Origin: Chloroflexota bacterium | Lineage (GTDB): Bacteria; Chloroflexota; Chloroflexia; QHBQ01 | Direction: 5' to 3' | Assembly: GCA_025355955.1 (NCBI GenBank) | Contig: JANXYP010000006.1 | Coordinates: 1-59,826, forward strand | DNA: 59,826 bases | Shown: positions 38,771-47,685 of the stretch, piece by piece | Layout of the letters: every line of letters begins with the position of its first letter | Numbering within the stretch: position 1 is the first letter of the stretch | The notes under the pieces: model-generated | The model's database searches: none | Told to the model about the DNA's origin: nothing | Seen by the model: only the letters and a program-made list of their open reading frames with translations | Position numbers and translations under genes: made by a program

Positions 38771-41700
38771 ATGAAGACTAGGATCGCGTTTTTCGTTATG
38801 GCGCTGGCAATGGTCAGCCTGCTGATCGGCAGCGCCCAGGTAGGAGCCAACCAGCCAACCGCCCCAGCTAGCGCCCCCACGCTGACTCAGGCCCAGATTG
38901 AGGCTAAGATTGAGCCGATGCTGCTCGACCAGTTGCGATCTAACTCCGACGGCAACGTTCGCTACATGGTCTACCTCAGTGAGCAGGCCGATACCAGCAA
39001 CAGTATCAGCCCGCTGCAGTGGAAGCAGAAGGGCGATTACGTCTACAACAAGCTGCGCGAAGTTGCCAACCGCACCCAACCAGGGATACGCGCCCAGCTT
39101 GCCAGCCTCACCAGCCAGGGCAAGGTTGGCAAGGTCGAGTCGTTCTACATTACCAACGGCTTCTACGTCGAGGCGACGGCGGATACCGCCTACACTATTG
39201 CCGCCAGGCCCGATGTCGCCAGCCTGAATGCGGTACGCACCTACCATATAACTGACCAACTGCAGGCAGCGCCAGCGCTGCAGGCGGCACCGATTGCCCC
39301 CACTACGGTGATTACGGACTACGGTATCACCATCATCAACGCGCCGCAGGTGTGGGCGCAGGGCTACCTCGGCCAGGGTGTCACTATCGGCGACATCGAT
39401 ACCGGCGTGCAGTATGATCACCCGGCCATCCAGCCACACTGGCGCGGTACTTATGCGCTGCCCGGCATGAACTACAACTGGTACGATGCGGTCAATCATC
39501 AGCCAGTCGCTTACGATGACAACAGCCACGGCACGCACACCGCTGGCACGACCGTTGGCGTGGATGCTGCTGGTCAGAATGTGATCGGCGTTGCGCCAAA
39601 GGCGACCCTGATTGCTTGCAAGGGTCTCGACAACGGTCAGCTTGGTGGCGATGTCAACGAACTGCTGCACTGCGCGGAATGGATGCTGGCTCCCACCGAT
39701 GTCAATGGCAACGATCCCCGCCCAGAGTTGCGCCCCAACGTAATCAACAATAGCTGGGGCGGTGCGGATGGCAGCGACAACAACTTCCAATACCCCATCC
39801 AGCAGTGGATCAACGCGGGCATCTTCCCCAGCTTCGCCAACGGCAACTCTGGCCCTGGCCCCTCCACGGTTGGCAATCCGGGCAGCAGCCCGCTGGCCTT
39901 CGGCGCGGGCGCGACTGATAATACCGACCAGATCGCGGGCTTCAGCAGCCGCGGACCGTCGCCAGTGGATGGCAGTGTCAAGCCGAATATCTCCGCACCG
40001 GGTGTCAATATCCGCAGCAGCATTCCTACCAATCAGTACGCCAACTTCAGCGGCACCTCTATGGCTTCGCCACACGTAGTTGGAGTCGTGGCGCTGCTGC
40101 TTTCCAAGAACCGTACCCTGACCGTAGATCAGCTGAAGAACGTAATTACCAGCACTGCTTACTTCACCAGCTTCATGGGTACCCGGCCCAACAACAACTA
40201 TGGCTGGGGGCGGATTGATGCGCTTGCCGGTGCCAACAGCGTGCCTGCCGACAGCGGCACAGTGATGGGCCATGTCACCGACGGCAGCAACCCGATTGCT
40301 GGCGCGTACATCGTGCTGACCATGACCGCTGGCCTGCCCAACTTCTACGGGGTGAGCGACGCAACCGGCGCATACACCATCACCGTGCCGTCAGGCGCTG
40401 ATCAGATTGGCGCACGCAAGTTCGGCTACACCGAGCAGGATGTCAGCATCAACGTCACTAATGGCATGACTGTAACTCAGGACTTTACCCTACCACTAGC
40501 CGCCGCTGGCAGCCTGAGCGGGGTGATTCAGCTGGCCTCCAACAATTCGCCGATCAGCGGCACATTGCTGGTTGGCGCGCCTGGCTACACCCCTACCTTG
40601 TACACCGGCAGCTATAACATCAACATCCCCAACGGTGCCTACACCGTCACCCTACGCCCCAGCGACAATTGTCTAGCGCCACAGACTGCGGTGGTGCAGG
40701 TAAATGGCGCAACCACCCACGACTTCCTGATCAGCCAGAAGACTGACGGGTTTGGCTACAGCTGCCAGACCGCGACCCTCTCCAACTACATCACCGCCGC
40801 CAACGTTGTCGCAGGCTGGGCCAGGCCGCCTTTCCCGCCCAACAACAATACCAACCCCCGCGACGATGGCGTGGTTACCACCACCTTGCCCTTTAGCTTC
40901 CACTTCTACGGCAATAACTACAACCAGATCCATCTCGGCACTAACGGCCTGGCTTTCTTCAGCGCACCCAACTGGTCGGAGAGCGGCGGCTTGATCCCCT
41001 ATCCTCAATTGCCGAACGCGGGCATCTACCCATTCTGGGACGACCTCAACCTCGACCTTAACAACGCCCACCATGGTGATGTCTACACCGATGTGCTTGG
41101 CACCGCCCCCAATCGCCAGTACGTGATCGAGTGGCGACACGTGATTATGAATGTCGACCTCGCCAGTGACGACAACTTCGAGATCCTGCTAAACGAGACT
41201 GGTGGCGGCATCGCCATGCAGTACCAGCATATGGTCAATGCTCGCGGCGCGAATCTGCAGGTTGTCGGCATCGAGGATATGCAAGGGACGGCTGGCATCC
41301 TGCACTCGTGGAATATCCCTGGCGCGATCCACGATAGCCTGGTCATCAACTGGATCCCGCCGACGGTCGAACCGACCCCCACGATCACTCCCACTCCTCC
41401 GCCCAGTAACACCCCAGCGGCAACCAACACGCCATTGGCGACCACCACGATGACCGCCACCAGCACGCCAGCCGCGACCACCACGATGACCGCTACCAAC
41501 ACGCCCAGCCTACCGACGGTCACGCCCACCGACTGCGCCAACCCGTTCATCGACATCACTGGCAATATCTTCTACACCGCCATCCACTATCTCAACTGCC
41601 GTGGCGTGGTCAATGGCCTCGACCCCAGCCACTACGGTCCGGCTGGCACCAGCACCCGCGGCCAGTTCGCCAAGGTGGTGGTGCTAGGCTTCGGCACGCC

Positions 41701-42109
41701 GTTGTTCACCCCCACCACCCAGGACTTCGTGGACGTGCCACCCAGCTACTTCGCCTACGTCTACATCGAGAGCGGCTTCCATGCGGGCATCCTCAGCGGC
41801 TACGACCCCGCCACTTGCGCGGCACATGGCCTGGGGACCCCGTGCTACTTGCCCAACCTGCCGATCACTCGCGCCCAGCTTACTAAGCTGGTGGTCAATG
41901 CGGGCGCCTACACCCTGATTACCCCTCAAGGCGGCGTTCCCGACTTCGTTGACGTACTGCCCAGCAACGTCTTCTACGTCAGCATCGAGACCGCCTACCA
42001 CGCAGGCATCGTCAGCGGTTACCCCGGCCATCTCTACCTGCCCAACCAGAACATCCGCCGCGACCAGATGGCCCAGATCGTCTATGAGGGCATCATTCAT
42101 CGGCCCTGA
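38771..42109 (+). CDS. Secreted S8 subtilisin-like serine protease with TNTP linker and C-terminal SLH domains
   Basis: Catalytic motifs DIDTGVQYDHPA, NSHGTHTAGT, GTSMASPHVVGV; SLH triad at C-terminus; signal peptide MKTRIAFFVMALAMVSLLIGSAQ. Confidence 0.92.
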   Translation: MKTRIAFFVMALAMVSLLIGSAQVGANQPTAPASAPTLTQAQIEAKIEPMLLDQLRSNSDGNVRYMVYLSEQADTSNSISPLQWKQKGDYVYNKLREVANRTQPGIRAQLASLTSQGKVGKVESFYITNGFYVEATADTAYTIAARPDVASLNAVRTYHITDQLQAAPALQAAPIAPTTVITDYGITIINAPQVWAQGYLGQGVTIGDIDTGVQYDHPAIQPHWRGTYALPGMNYNWYDAVNHQPVAYDDNSHGTHTAGTTVGVDAAGQNVIGVAPKATLIACKGLDNGQLGGDVNELLHCAEWMLAPTDVNGNDPRPELRPNVINNSWGGADGSDNNFQYPIQQWINAGIFPSFANGNSGPGPSTVGNPGSSPLAFGAGATDNTDQIAGFSSRGPSPVDGSVKPNISAPGVNIRSSIPTNQYANFSGTSMASPHVVGVVALLLSKNRTLTVDQLKNVITSTAYFTSFMGTRPNNNYGWGRIDALAGANSVPADSGTVMGHVTDGSNPIAGAYIVLTMTAGLPNFYGVSDATGAYTITVPSGADQIGARKFGYTEQDVSINVTNGMTVTQDFTLPLAAAGSLSGVIQLASNNSPISGTLLVGAPGYTPTLYTGSYNINIPNGAYTVTLRPSDNCLAPQTAVVQVNGATTHDFLISQKTDGFGYSCQTATLSNYITAANVVAGWARPPFPPNNNTNPRDDGVVTTTLPFSFHFYGNNYNQIHLGTNGLAFFSAPNWSESGGLIPYPQLPNAGIYPFWDDLNLDLNNAHHGDVYTDVLGTAPNRQYVIEWRHVIMNVDLASDDNFEILLNETGGGIAMQYQHMVNARGANLQVVGIEDMQGTAGILHSWNIPGAIHDSLVINWIPPTVEPTPTITPTPPPSNTPAATNTPLATTTMTATSTPAATTTMTATNTPSLPTVTPTDCANPFIDITGNIFYTAIHYLNCRGVVNGLDPSHYGPAGTSTRGQFAKVVVLGFGTPLFTPTTQDFVDVPPSYFAYVYIESGFHAGILSGYDPATCAAHGLGTPCYLPNLPITRAQLTKLVVNAGAYTLITPQGGVPDFVDVLPSNVFYVSIETAYHAGIVSGYPGHLYLPNQNIRRDQMAQIVYEGIIHRP

Positions 42110-42150
42110 TGGGATGAAGGATTAAGGGCGAAGGATTAAGGATGGAAGGG
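42110..42150. repeat. Heptamer-period repeat abutting the subtilase stop codon
   Basis: ggatgaaggattaagggcgaaggattaaggatggaagg. Confidence 0.7.
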
Positions 42151-42276
42151 CGCATCGAGAGTTGCGCTCTTCCTTCGCTTGTATCGCTTGACAATGCCCC
42201 ACCCGCGTGCTAGACTTCGACCCATCAAGTGGGTAACATCCCGGCGGCGCTGAACATCGTTTAGCCCAGTCTTTAA

Positions 42277-42400
42277 TATTACAGCCTCACTTGCTGGGCA
42301 GCATAGCGTAGTTACGATTGGCTTTGACACAGGGCGGCAGGGCGTATGCGATTCGCCCCTACACCAGTCTGGCGCATTAACACCAACTGAGGCTGTAATA
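42277..42400. mobile_element. MITE-like element B2 copy d, apparent TSD TTAA
   Basis: TTAA|TATTACAGCCTCA..CCAACTGAGGCTGTAATA|TTAA. Confidence 0.75.
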
Positions 42401-42456
42401 TTAACTCAAAACTCAAAACTCAAAACTCATCACTACATAGCAAGGGGGCAATCAGC

Positions 42457-43272
42457 TTGGAGCAAGATAGCAACATGGCGAAATGGGCTCTGATCCTGGG
42501 CGCGTCGAGCGGCTTTGGTGCGGCCACCGCCCGCGAACTGGCTAAAAACGGCTTCAACATCTGCGGCGTTCACCTTGACCGCCCCAGCACGATGCCCGAT
42601 GTGGAGAAAGTCAAGGCCGACATCGAGGCGACTGGCCGCGAGGCGCTCTACTTCAACGTCAACGCCGCCAATGCCGAGAAGCGGGCGCAGGTGCTTGATG
42701 AGCTTGTCTCCCGCCTGGCGGTAAAGGGCGACTCGCGCAACGGCAGCGTCGCGGTGATGATGCACTCGCTGGCCTTCGGCTCGCTCAAGCCGTTCATCAC
42801 CGACAATCCCGACGAGGCCATCACCCAGCAGAACATGGACATGACCCTCGACGTTATGGCTCATAGCCTGGTCTACTGGACACAGGATCTCATTCGTCGC
42901 AATCTGATGATTAAGGGCGGCCACATCTTTGCGATGACCAGCATGGGAGCGCGGCGGGTATTTGGCACCTATGGCGCGGTCAGCGCGGCGAAGGCAGCGC
43001 TGGAGTCGCATATGCGCCAGCTTGCCCTGGAACTCGGGCCGCATGGTATCAGCGTCAACTGCATCGAGGCGGGCGTGACCGACACCCCCGCCCTACGCAA
43101 GATTCCCGGCAACGAGCGGATGGCAAATCGCGCCCTGGAGATGAACCCTGGCGGCAGGCTGACCTTGCCGGAGGACATTGCCCGCACCATTGCCGCGCTC
43201 AGTCACCCCGACCTGGCCTGGATCACCGGCGATGTTATCCGCGTGGACGGTGGCGAGGCGATTGCCAGCTAG
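42457..43272 (+). CDS. SDR-family oxidoreductase (enoyl-ACP reductase/FabL-like); TTG start, or ATG at 42475
   Basis: ALILGASSGFGAATARELAKNGFNICGVHL; YGAVSAAKAALESHMRQLALELGPHGISVNCIEAG. Confidence 0.85.
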   Translation: MEQDSNMAKWALILGASSGFGAATARELAKNGFNICGVHLDRPSTMPDVEKVKADIEATGREALYFNVNAANAEKRAQVLDELVSRLAVKGDSRNGSVAVMMHSLAFGSLKPFITDNPDEAITQQNMDMTLDVMAHSLVYWTQDLIRRNLMIKGGHIFAMTSMGARRVFGTYGAVSAAKAALESHMRQLALELGPHGISVNCIEAGVTDTPALRKIPGNERMANRALEMNPGGRLTLPEDIARTIAALSHPDLAWITGDVIRVDGGEAIAS

Positions 43273-43281
43273 CCGCGCTGC

Positions 43282-44181
43282 ATGAACAACCCCGTCACCC
43301 GCGTGCTGCTGCTCAGTAGCTTCGGTGCGTATGCCTTCATCTACGTCCCTGGCGTGATCTTGCTGGCCCTCGACATCAAGTACCCCAACAGCGAATGGGT
43401 GAGCAGCCTGCTGCTCATCCTCGCTGGACTCAGCGCCGCGCTGTGGGTAGTGGTCAATCGTGGGCTGGGGCGCGGCCTCGGCTTCGCAGGCGCGGTGCTG
43501 TTGCTTTCCTTCAGCGTCGAGTACCTGGGGGTTAGCACTGGGTTTATCTTCGGGCCATATCAGTACACCACTGTCCTCGCCCCATTGTTGTTCACCGTTC
43601 CCCTCGCCATCCCCTTTGCCTGGCTCACCGTCGTCCTCGCCTCCTGGTACGTTGCCAATGCGTTCACCCCTCCCCAGCCCTCCCCTAAGATCGGGGAGGG
43701 GGTAAATATCACCCTTCCCCAGCCCTCTCCTATGATAGGGGAGGGAGGATTGCCCGCACCAGCACTCAAAACTCAAAACTCAAAACTCAAAACTCTCGCG
43801 CTGGCGGGGTTGTTGACTGTGCTGCTGGATCTGCTAATCGAGCCAGTCGCCGTCTACGTTAGCGGCTACTGGCTCTGGCAACGTGGAGGGATATATTATG
43901 GCATCCCTGCACAGAACTTCATTGCCTGGGCAGTGGTTGGGGGGCTGATGGCGCTGCTGGCCGCCCGCTTCATCGGCAACCCTACGTCGCGCTCCGCTTA
44001 TGCTTTCCTGCCACCAATGTTGTATATCATGAACGCGCTGCTTTTCGGCGTGGTTGCCCTGGCGCACGGCTACGTTGTCACCGGCCTGCTGGCCGCGCTT
44101 GCCCTCACGCTGGGTGGGTGGGCGTTGTACTCCACCTTGCCGCACGCCCCCTCCCAGCCTCCCCCGGTGGGGGAGGAGTAA
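43282..44181 (+). CDS. Carotenoid biosynthesis-type (CruF/DUF422-like) polytopic membrane protein with repeat-derived insertion and tail
   Basis: Hydrophobic protein with VSTGFIFGPYQYT, LLDLLIEPVAVYVSGYWLWQRGGIYYGIPAQNFIAW. Confidence 0.75.
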   Translation: MNNPVTRVLLLSSFGAYAFIYVPGVILLALDIKYPNSEWVSSLLLILAGLSAALWVVVNRGLGRGLGFAGAVLLLSFSVEYLGVSTGFIFGPYQYTTVLAPLLFTVPLAIPFAWLTVVLASWYVANAFTPPQPSPKIGEGVNITLPQPSPMIGEGGLPAPALKTQNSKLKTLALAGLLTVLLDLLIEPVAVYVSGYWLWQRGGIYYGIPAQNFIAWAVVGGLMALLAARFIGNPTSRSAYAFLPPMLYIMNALLFGVVALAHGYVVTGLLAALALTLGGWALYSTLPHAPSQPPPVGEE

Positions 44182-44370
44182 AGCAACCGCTGTCCGATAA
44201 GCATAGTAGCATTGCGCGCATGTGGCTGCGTCCCAACCCCCTGAAACTCGTCAGCGTGCTGTCAAATCCAAACGATACTACTGTTCACGTTATTATGGCG
44301 TAGCTCACGGCGTGCCGACTAACCCCCAACCATCCCACTTTTCACGTTATATGAGGTAGCTCATGCCACA

Positions 44371-46329
44371 CTAAAAACTATTTGGCTCACTGATGCGGTA
44401 GGCTTCCACCTTGCCAGTGCGCCCGCGAATGTTGATGCTGCCCAGCGTCTCAGCCTTGAACCGCTGGCTCACCAGTGCATAGGTTTGTTCGCCGATCACG
44501 ATGCTGCCACCAGCGGCGCTCTCCTCCATGCGGCGGGCCAGGTTCACTGCATCACCAATCGCGGTGTAGTTGCGTAGGGCGGCGGTGCCGATGTTGCCGA
44601 CCACCGCCTCGCCAGTGTTGATGCCGATGCCGAACTCCAGCTTGACCGTGCGCTCCTGGTTGAACACGGCCATTTTGCGCTGTATCAATAGCGCCGCCAT
44701 CACCGCACGGATAGCATGGTCGGGCTGCGCCGCTGGCGCGTTGAACAGGGCCATCACCGCGTCGCCCATGAACTTATCAATGGTGCCGCCACAGGCGTTG
44801 ACTGCCTCGGCAGCGATGCCCAGGTAGGTGTTCAGCGCCTCCAGCAACTGCTCCGGTTCGCTGCTCTCCGCATAGCTGGTGAAGCCGCGCAGATCGGCGA
44901 ACATCACAGTGACTATTTGCCGCTGTCCACCCAGGCTCGCCATACCCGGATCGGTGAGCAGATGCTTTGCCACTGCTGCTGGCACGTAGCTGTTGAACAG
45001 CCGATTGATCTCGCGATATAGGAGGCTGGTGCGACTGCGCTCTGCCGATAGCGCGTCCTGGCTACGCTTAAGCCGCAGCAACGCCCGCACCCGCGCCAGC
45101 AATTCGGGGTAGTTGATCGGCTTGGTTAGGTAATCGTCGGCCCCCTCCTCCAGACTGCGAATCTTGTTGCCCATATCCGCCCTGGCCGTGACGATGATGA
45201 TGGGGATAAATGGCAGCAGCGGGTTCTGGCGGATACGTGCGGCAACCACATGACCGTCTATGTTGGGCATCATCAGGTCGAGTAGCAGCAGGTCAGGCGG
45301 AGTGCGCTCAATCGTCGAGAGCGCAACTGCGCCATTGTTGGCGGTGACAATCTCATAGCCCTCGCGTTGCAACATAAGGGACAGTAGTTCCAGATTGTCC
45401 TCGTTGTCGTCGACGATCATGATGCGTTCGCGGGTGGGGGCAGTTGGCTCCAGCGGGGTGTTCTCGACCATCTGCCCTTTAGTAAGATGGCGCAGCTCCT
45501 CGGCAATCTGGGTGTAGAGGTTGGCGTTCCTGGTAGCTATCCCAATCTGGTTGGCGAGCATGGTAAGCATTCGCAATTCGGGTTCGCCATAGAGCTGTTC
45601 GCCTATAGCCATCACGCTCATCACACCCACGATCTGATCGGCATAGAGCGGTACGCAGACCAGCGAATGGCCGCCCAGCTCACGCAGCCTCACATCGTTG
45701 GGATCGCTGATCAGCAGCGGTTGACCATTGTCGGCCACGAAATTCGCCAGGCTACTGCGTAGCGCGAACACGCCGATCGCTTTCTCGCCCCCTAGCAGCG
45801 GGCGCTTGCGCTCGACCGCCAGCCGCAGCCGCCCATCGCGGGGCTGGTAGAGGTGGATCCATGCGTATGCGACCGTATCCAGCACCTCAAGCACGCTGTC
45901 GAGCGTGCCGCGCATCATCTCATCCACATCCAGCGACTGGCTGAGAGCTACCGCGATCAGGTTGATCGCGGTCAGCTCATGATTGCGCTGCGCCAGATCG
46001 GATTCCAGTTGTCGCTTTTCGTTGCTCGACCGCTCGGGTTCCGCTTCCCCCCCGTTGGCTCCGCTCTGTTTGTTTGTGTCCTCCACCCTGCTCAACCCCG
46101 CTTCCTTACCTGGCATCTTGTCCCATCCCCTCAGCCCCAGGTCATCATCGCGCCACCTGGTCAGCCAACCTTCTCCCGGTGCAAATCGGGAAACTATCCA
46201 GATTATACCACAAGCGGAGTTGGTGTGGTGGTACGATTCACCGATGTAAACACCAACCATGCCGAAAGCAACCGGCCTCTGCAATCGCAAAACCATGAAT
46301 GCACCTAACATATGGCAGCGGCGCGGCAA
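44371..46329 (-). CDS. GAF - response-regulator receiver - class III adenylate/guanylate cyclase protein; start probably internal
   Basis: IMIVDDNEDNLELLSLMLQREGYEIVTANNG; VTVMFADLRGFTSYAESSEPEQLLEALNTYL. Confidence 0.88.
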   Translation of the reverse strand: MPRRCHMLGAFMVLRLQRPVAFGMVGVYIGESYHHTNSACGIIWIVSRFAPGEGWLTRWRDDDLGLRGWDKMPGKEAGLSRVEDTNKQSGANGGEAEPERSSNEKRQLESDLAQRNHELTAINLIAVALSQSLDVDEMMRGTLDSVLEVLDTVAYAWIHLYQPRDGRLRLAVERKRPLLGGEKAIGVFALRSSLANFVADNGQPLLISDPNDVRLRELGGHSLVCVPLYADQIVGVMSVMAIGEQLYGEPELRMLTMLANQIGIATRNANLYTQIAEELRHLTKGQMVENTPLEPTAPTRERIMIVDDNEDNLELLSLMLQREGYEIVTANNGAVALSTIERTPPDLLLLDLMMPNIDGHVVAARIRQNPLLPFIPIIIVTARADMGNKIRSLEEGADDYLTKPINYPELLARVRALLRLKRSQDALSAERSRTSLLYREINRLFNSYVPAAVAKHLLTDPGMASLGGQRQIVTVMFADLRGFTSYAESSEPEQLLEALNTYLGIAAEAVNACGGTIDKFMGDAVMALFNAPAAQPDHAIRAVMAALLIQRKMAVFNQERTVKLEFGIGINTGEAVVGNIGTAALRNYTAIGDAVNLARRMEESAAGGSIVIGEQTYALVSQRFKAETLGSINIRGRTGKVEAYRISEPNSF

Positions 46330-46388
46330 ATGGTGTATACTATGCTATAAACGAACGGTTGTTTCATCCCTGAAAGGTAACTTCTACT

Positions 46389-47615
46389 ATGCCAAACTCA
46401 AAGAGCAATATTCGCGCAGTGGTCAGTGCCGGCCTGGCGGCAGGCGCAACCCTGGGCGCAGTCGCCACTACCGTCGCCCGCCAGCGGGCCGGTGAGCGCA
46501 CTGCTGGCAATCCATCGCTGATCAACTGGCGGCGGGCGCAGTCGATCGCCACCGCGCTCAACCGCAACGACTCTTTCGCCAATGCCCCCCGCGAGCAGTT
46601 CAACCAGTATTACGCCGCGATGGTACGGCAGGCCGCGCCGCTAGTGGCCGCCGCGATTGGCAGCGAAATGCCCGATCGCGTGCTGCACGTCGCAGCGGTT
46701 AGCCGCGCCCAGTGGGTGGCCGCCAACATCAGCAGCTTCCGCAATCTGTTCGCCCCCATCGAGCGCTTCCACGCCGAAGGTCAGGAGCAAGACGGTCAGA
46801 GCGGCGCGATTGGCAGCTTGCTGTTCGGTGGCATCAACCAGGCGCTCCTCAGCGCGGAAGTGGGTGCGCTGCTCGGCTACCTGGCCCGCCACGTCCTCGG
46901 CCAGTACGACCTCAGCCTGCTGGCCCCAGAGATGCGTAGCGGCAAGCTCTATTTCGTGGAGACGAACATCAGCGCGCTGCAGACCCAGCTTGGCCTCGAC
47001 CCCGACGACTTCCGCCTCTGGATTACCCTACACGAAGTCACCCACGCTTACCAGTTCCAAGCGCACACCTGGCTGCGTCCCTATTTCGACCAGTTGCTCA
47101 ACGAATACTTCGATACCCTGCGCGAGGATATGGGAGCGCTGCGCGAGGGCGCAATCGGACTGCGTACCTTCTTCGACCGCGCCCGCAATGATCGGCGCAA
47201 GGGTCAAGGTTGGATCGAGATGGTGATGACCCCGCAGCAGCGCGACATATTCCAGCGCATCCAGGCGTTGATGACCATTGTCGAGGGCAGCGGCAACTAC
47301 GTGATGAACAGCGTGGGCAAGGAGTTGCTGCCCAGCTACGACTATATCCACGACCGGGTGGAAAATCGCCAGGGCAACCGCAAGCCGATCGAAAAGCTGA
47401 TCATGCGACTCACCGGCCTGGACATCAAGATGGAGCAGTACGCCCAGGGCGAAGTGTTCCTCAAGGCGGTAGCCGAGGCAAAGGGGCAAGCGTTCACCAA
47501 CCTGGTCTGGCGCGGCCCCGACTTTATGCCCACCGTCGAAGAGATCAAGAATCCCGCTGCTTGGATCGCCCGCGTCTCTTTAATTGCAGATTGCAGATTG
47601 CAGATTATAGATTAG
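46389..47615 (+). CDS. Zincin-like metalloprotease (DUF2342-like, HEVTH motif)
   Basis: LWITLHEVTHAYQFQAHTWLRPYFDQLLNEYF; last residues LIADCRLQIID encoded by a heptamer repeat. Confidence 0.8.
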   Translation: MPNSKSNIRAVVSAGLAAGATLGAVATTVARQRAGERTAGNPSLINWRRAQSIATALNRNDSFANAPREQFNQYYAAMVRQAAPLVAAAIGSEMPDRVLHVAAVSRAQWVAANISSFRNLFAPIERFHAEGQEQDGQSGAIGSLLFGGINQALLSAEVGALLGYLARHVLGQYDLSLLAPEMRSGKLYFVETNISALQTQLGLDPDDFRLWITLHEVTHAYQFQAHTWLRPYFDQLLNEYFDTLREDMGALREGAIGLRTFFDRARNDRRKGQGWIEMVMTPQQRDIFQRIQALMTIVEGSGNYVMNSVGKELLPSYDYIHDRVENRQGNRKPIEKLIMRLTGLDIKMEQYAQGEVFLKAVAEAKGQAFTNLVWRGPDFMPTVEEIKNPAAWIARVSLIADCRLQIID

Positions 47616-47683
47616 GCAGTATTGGCCCAGTCGTGCATCTGCTTTGGCAATCGGCAATCTAAAATCTGAAATCTGAAATCAAA
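47575..47683. repeat. Inverted heptamer arrays between the metalloprotease gene and nurA
   Basis: gcagattgcagattgcagattatagatta .. ggcaatcggcaatctaaaatctgaaatctgaaatc. Confidence 0.8.
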
Positions 47684-47685
47684 CT

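Noticed and set aside
38417-40273. 618-aa minus-strand ORF opposite the subtilase
   Set aside because: Antisense to a clear S8 protease with intact catalytic motifs; composition and lack of motifs fit a GC-bias artefact, with its 5' end in B1 repeats (SNQGEQRFAPTERLLRK).
44281-44374. Two copies of a TTCACGTTAT..GTAGCTCA motif downstream of the carotenoid-type gene
   Set aside because: Too short and imperfect to distinguish from chance without a genome-wide search.
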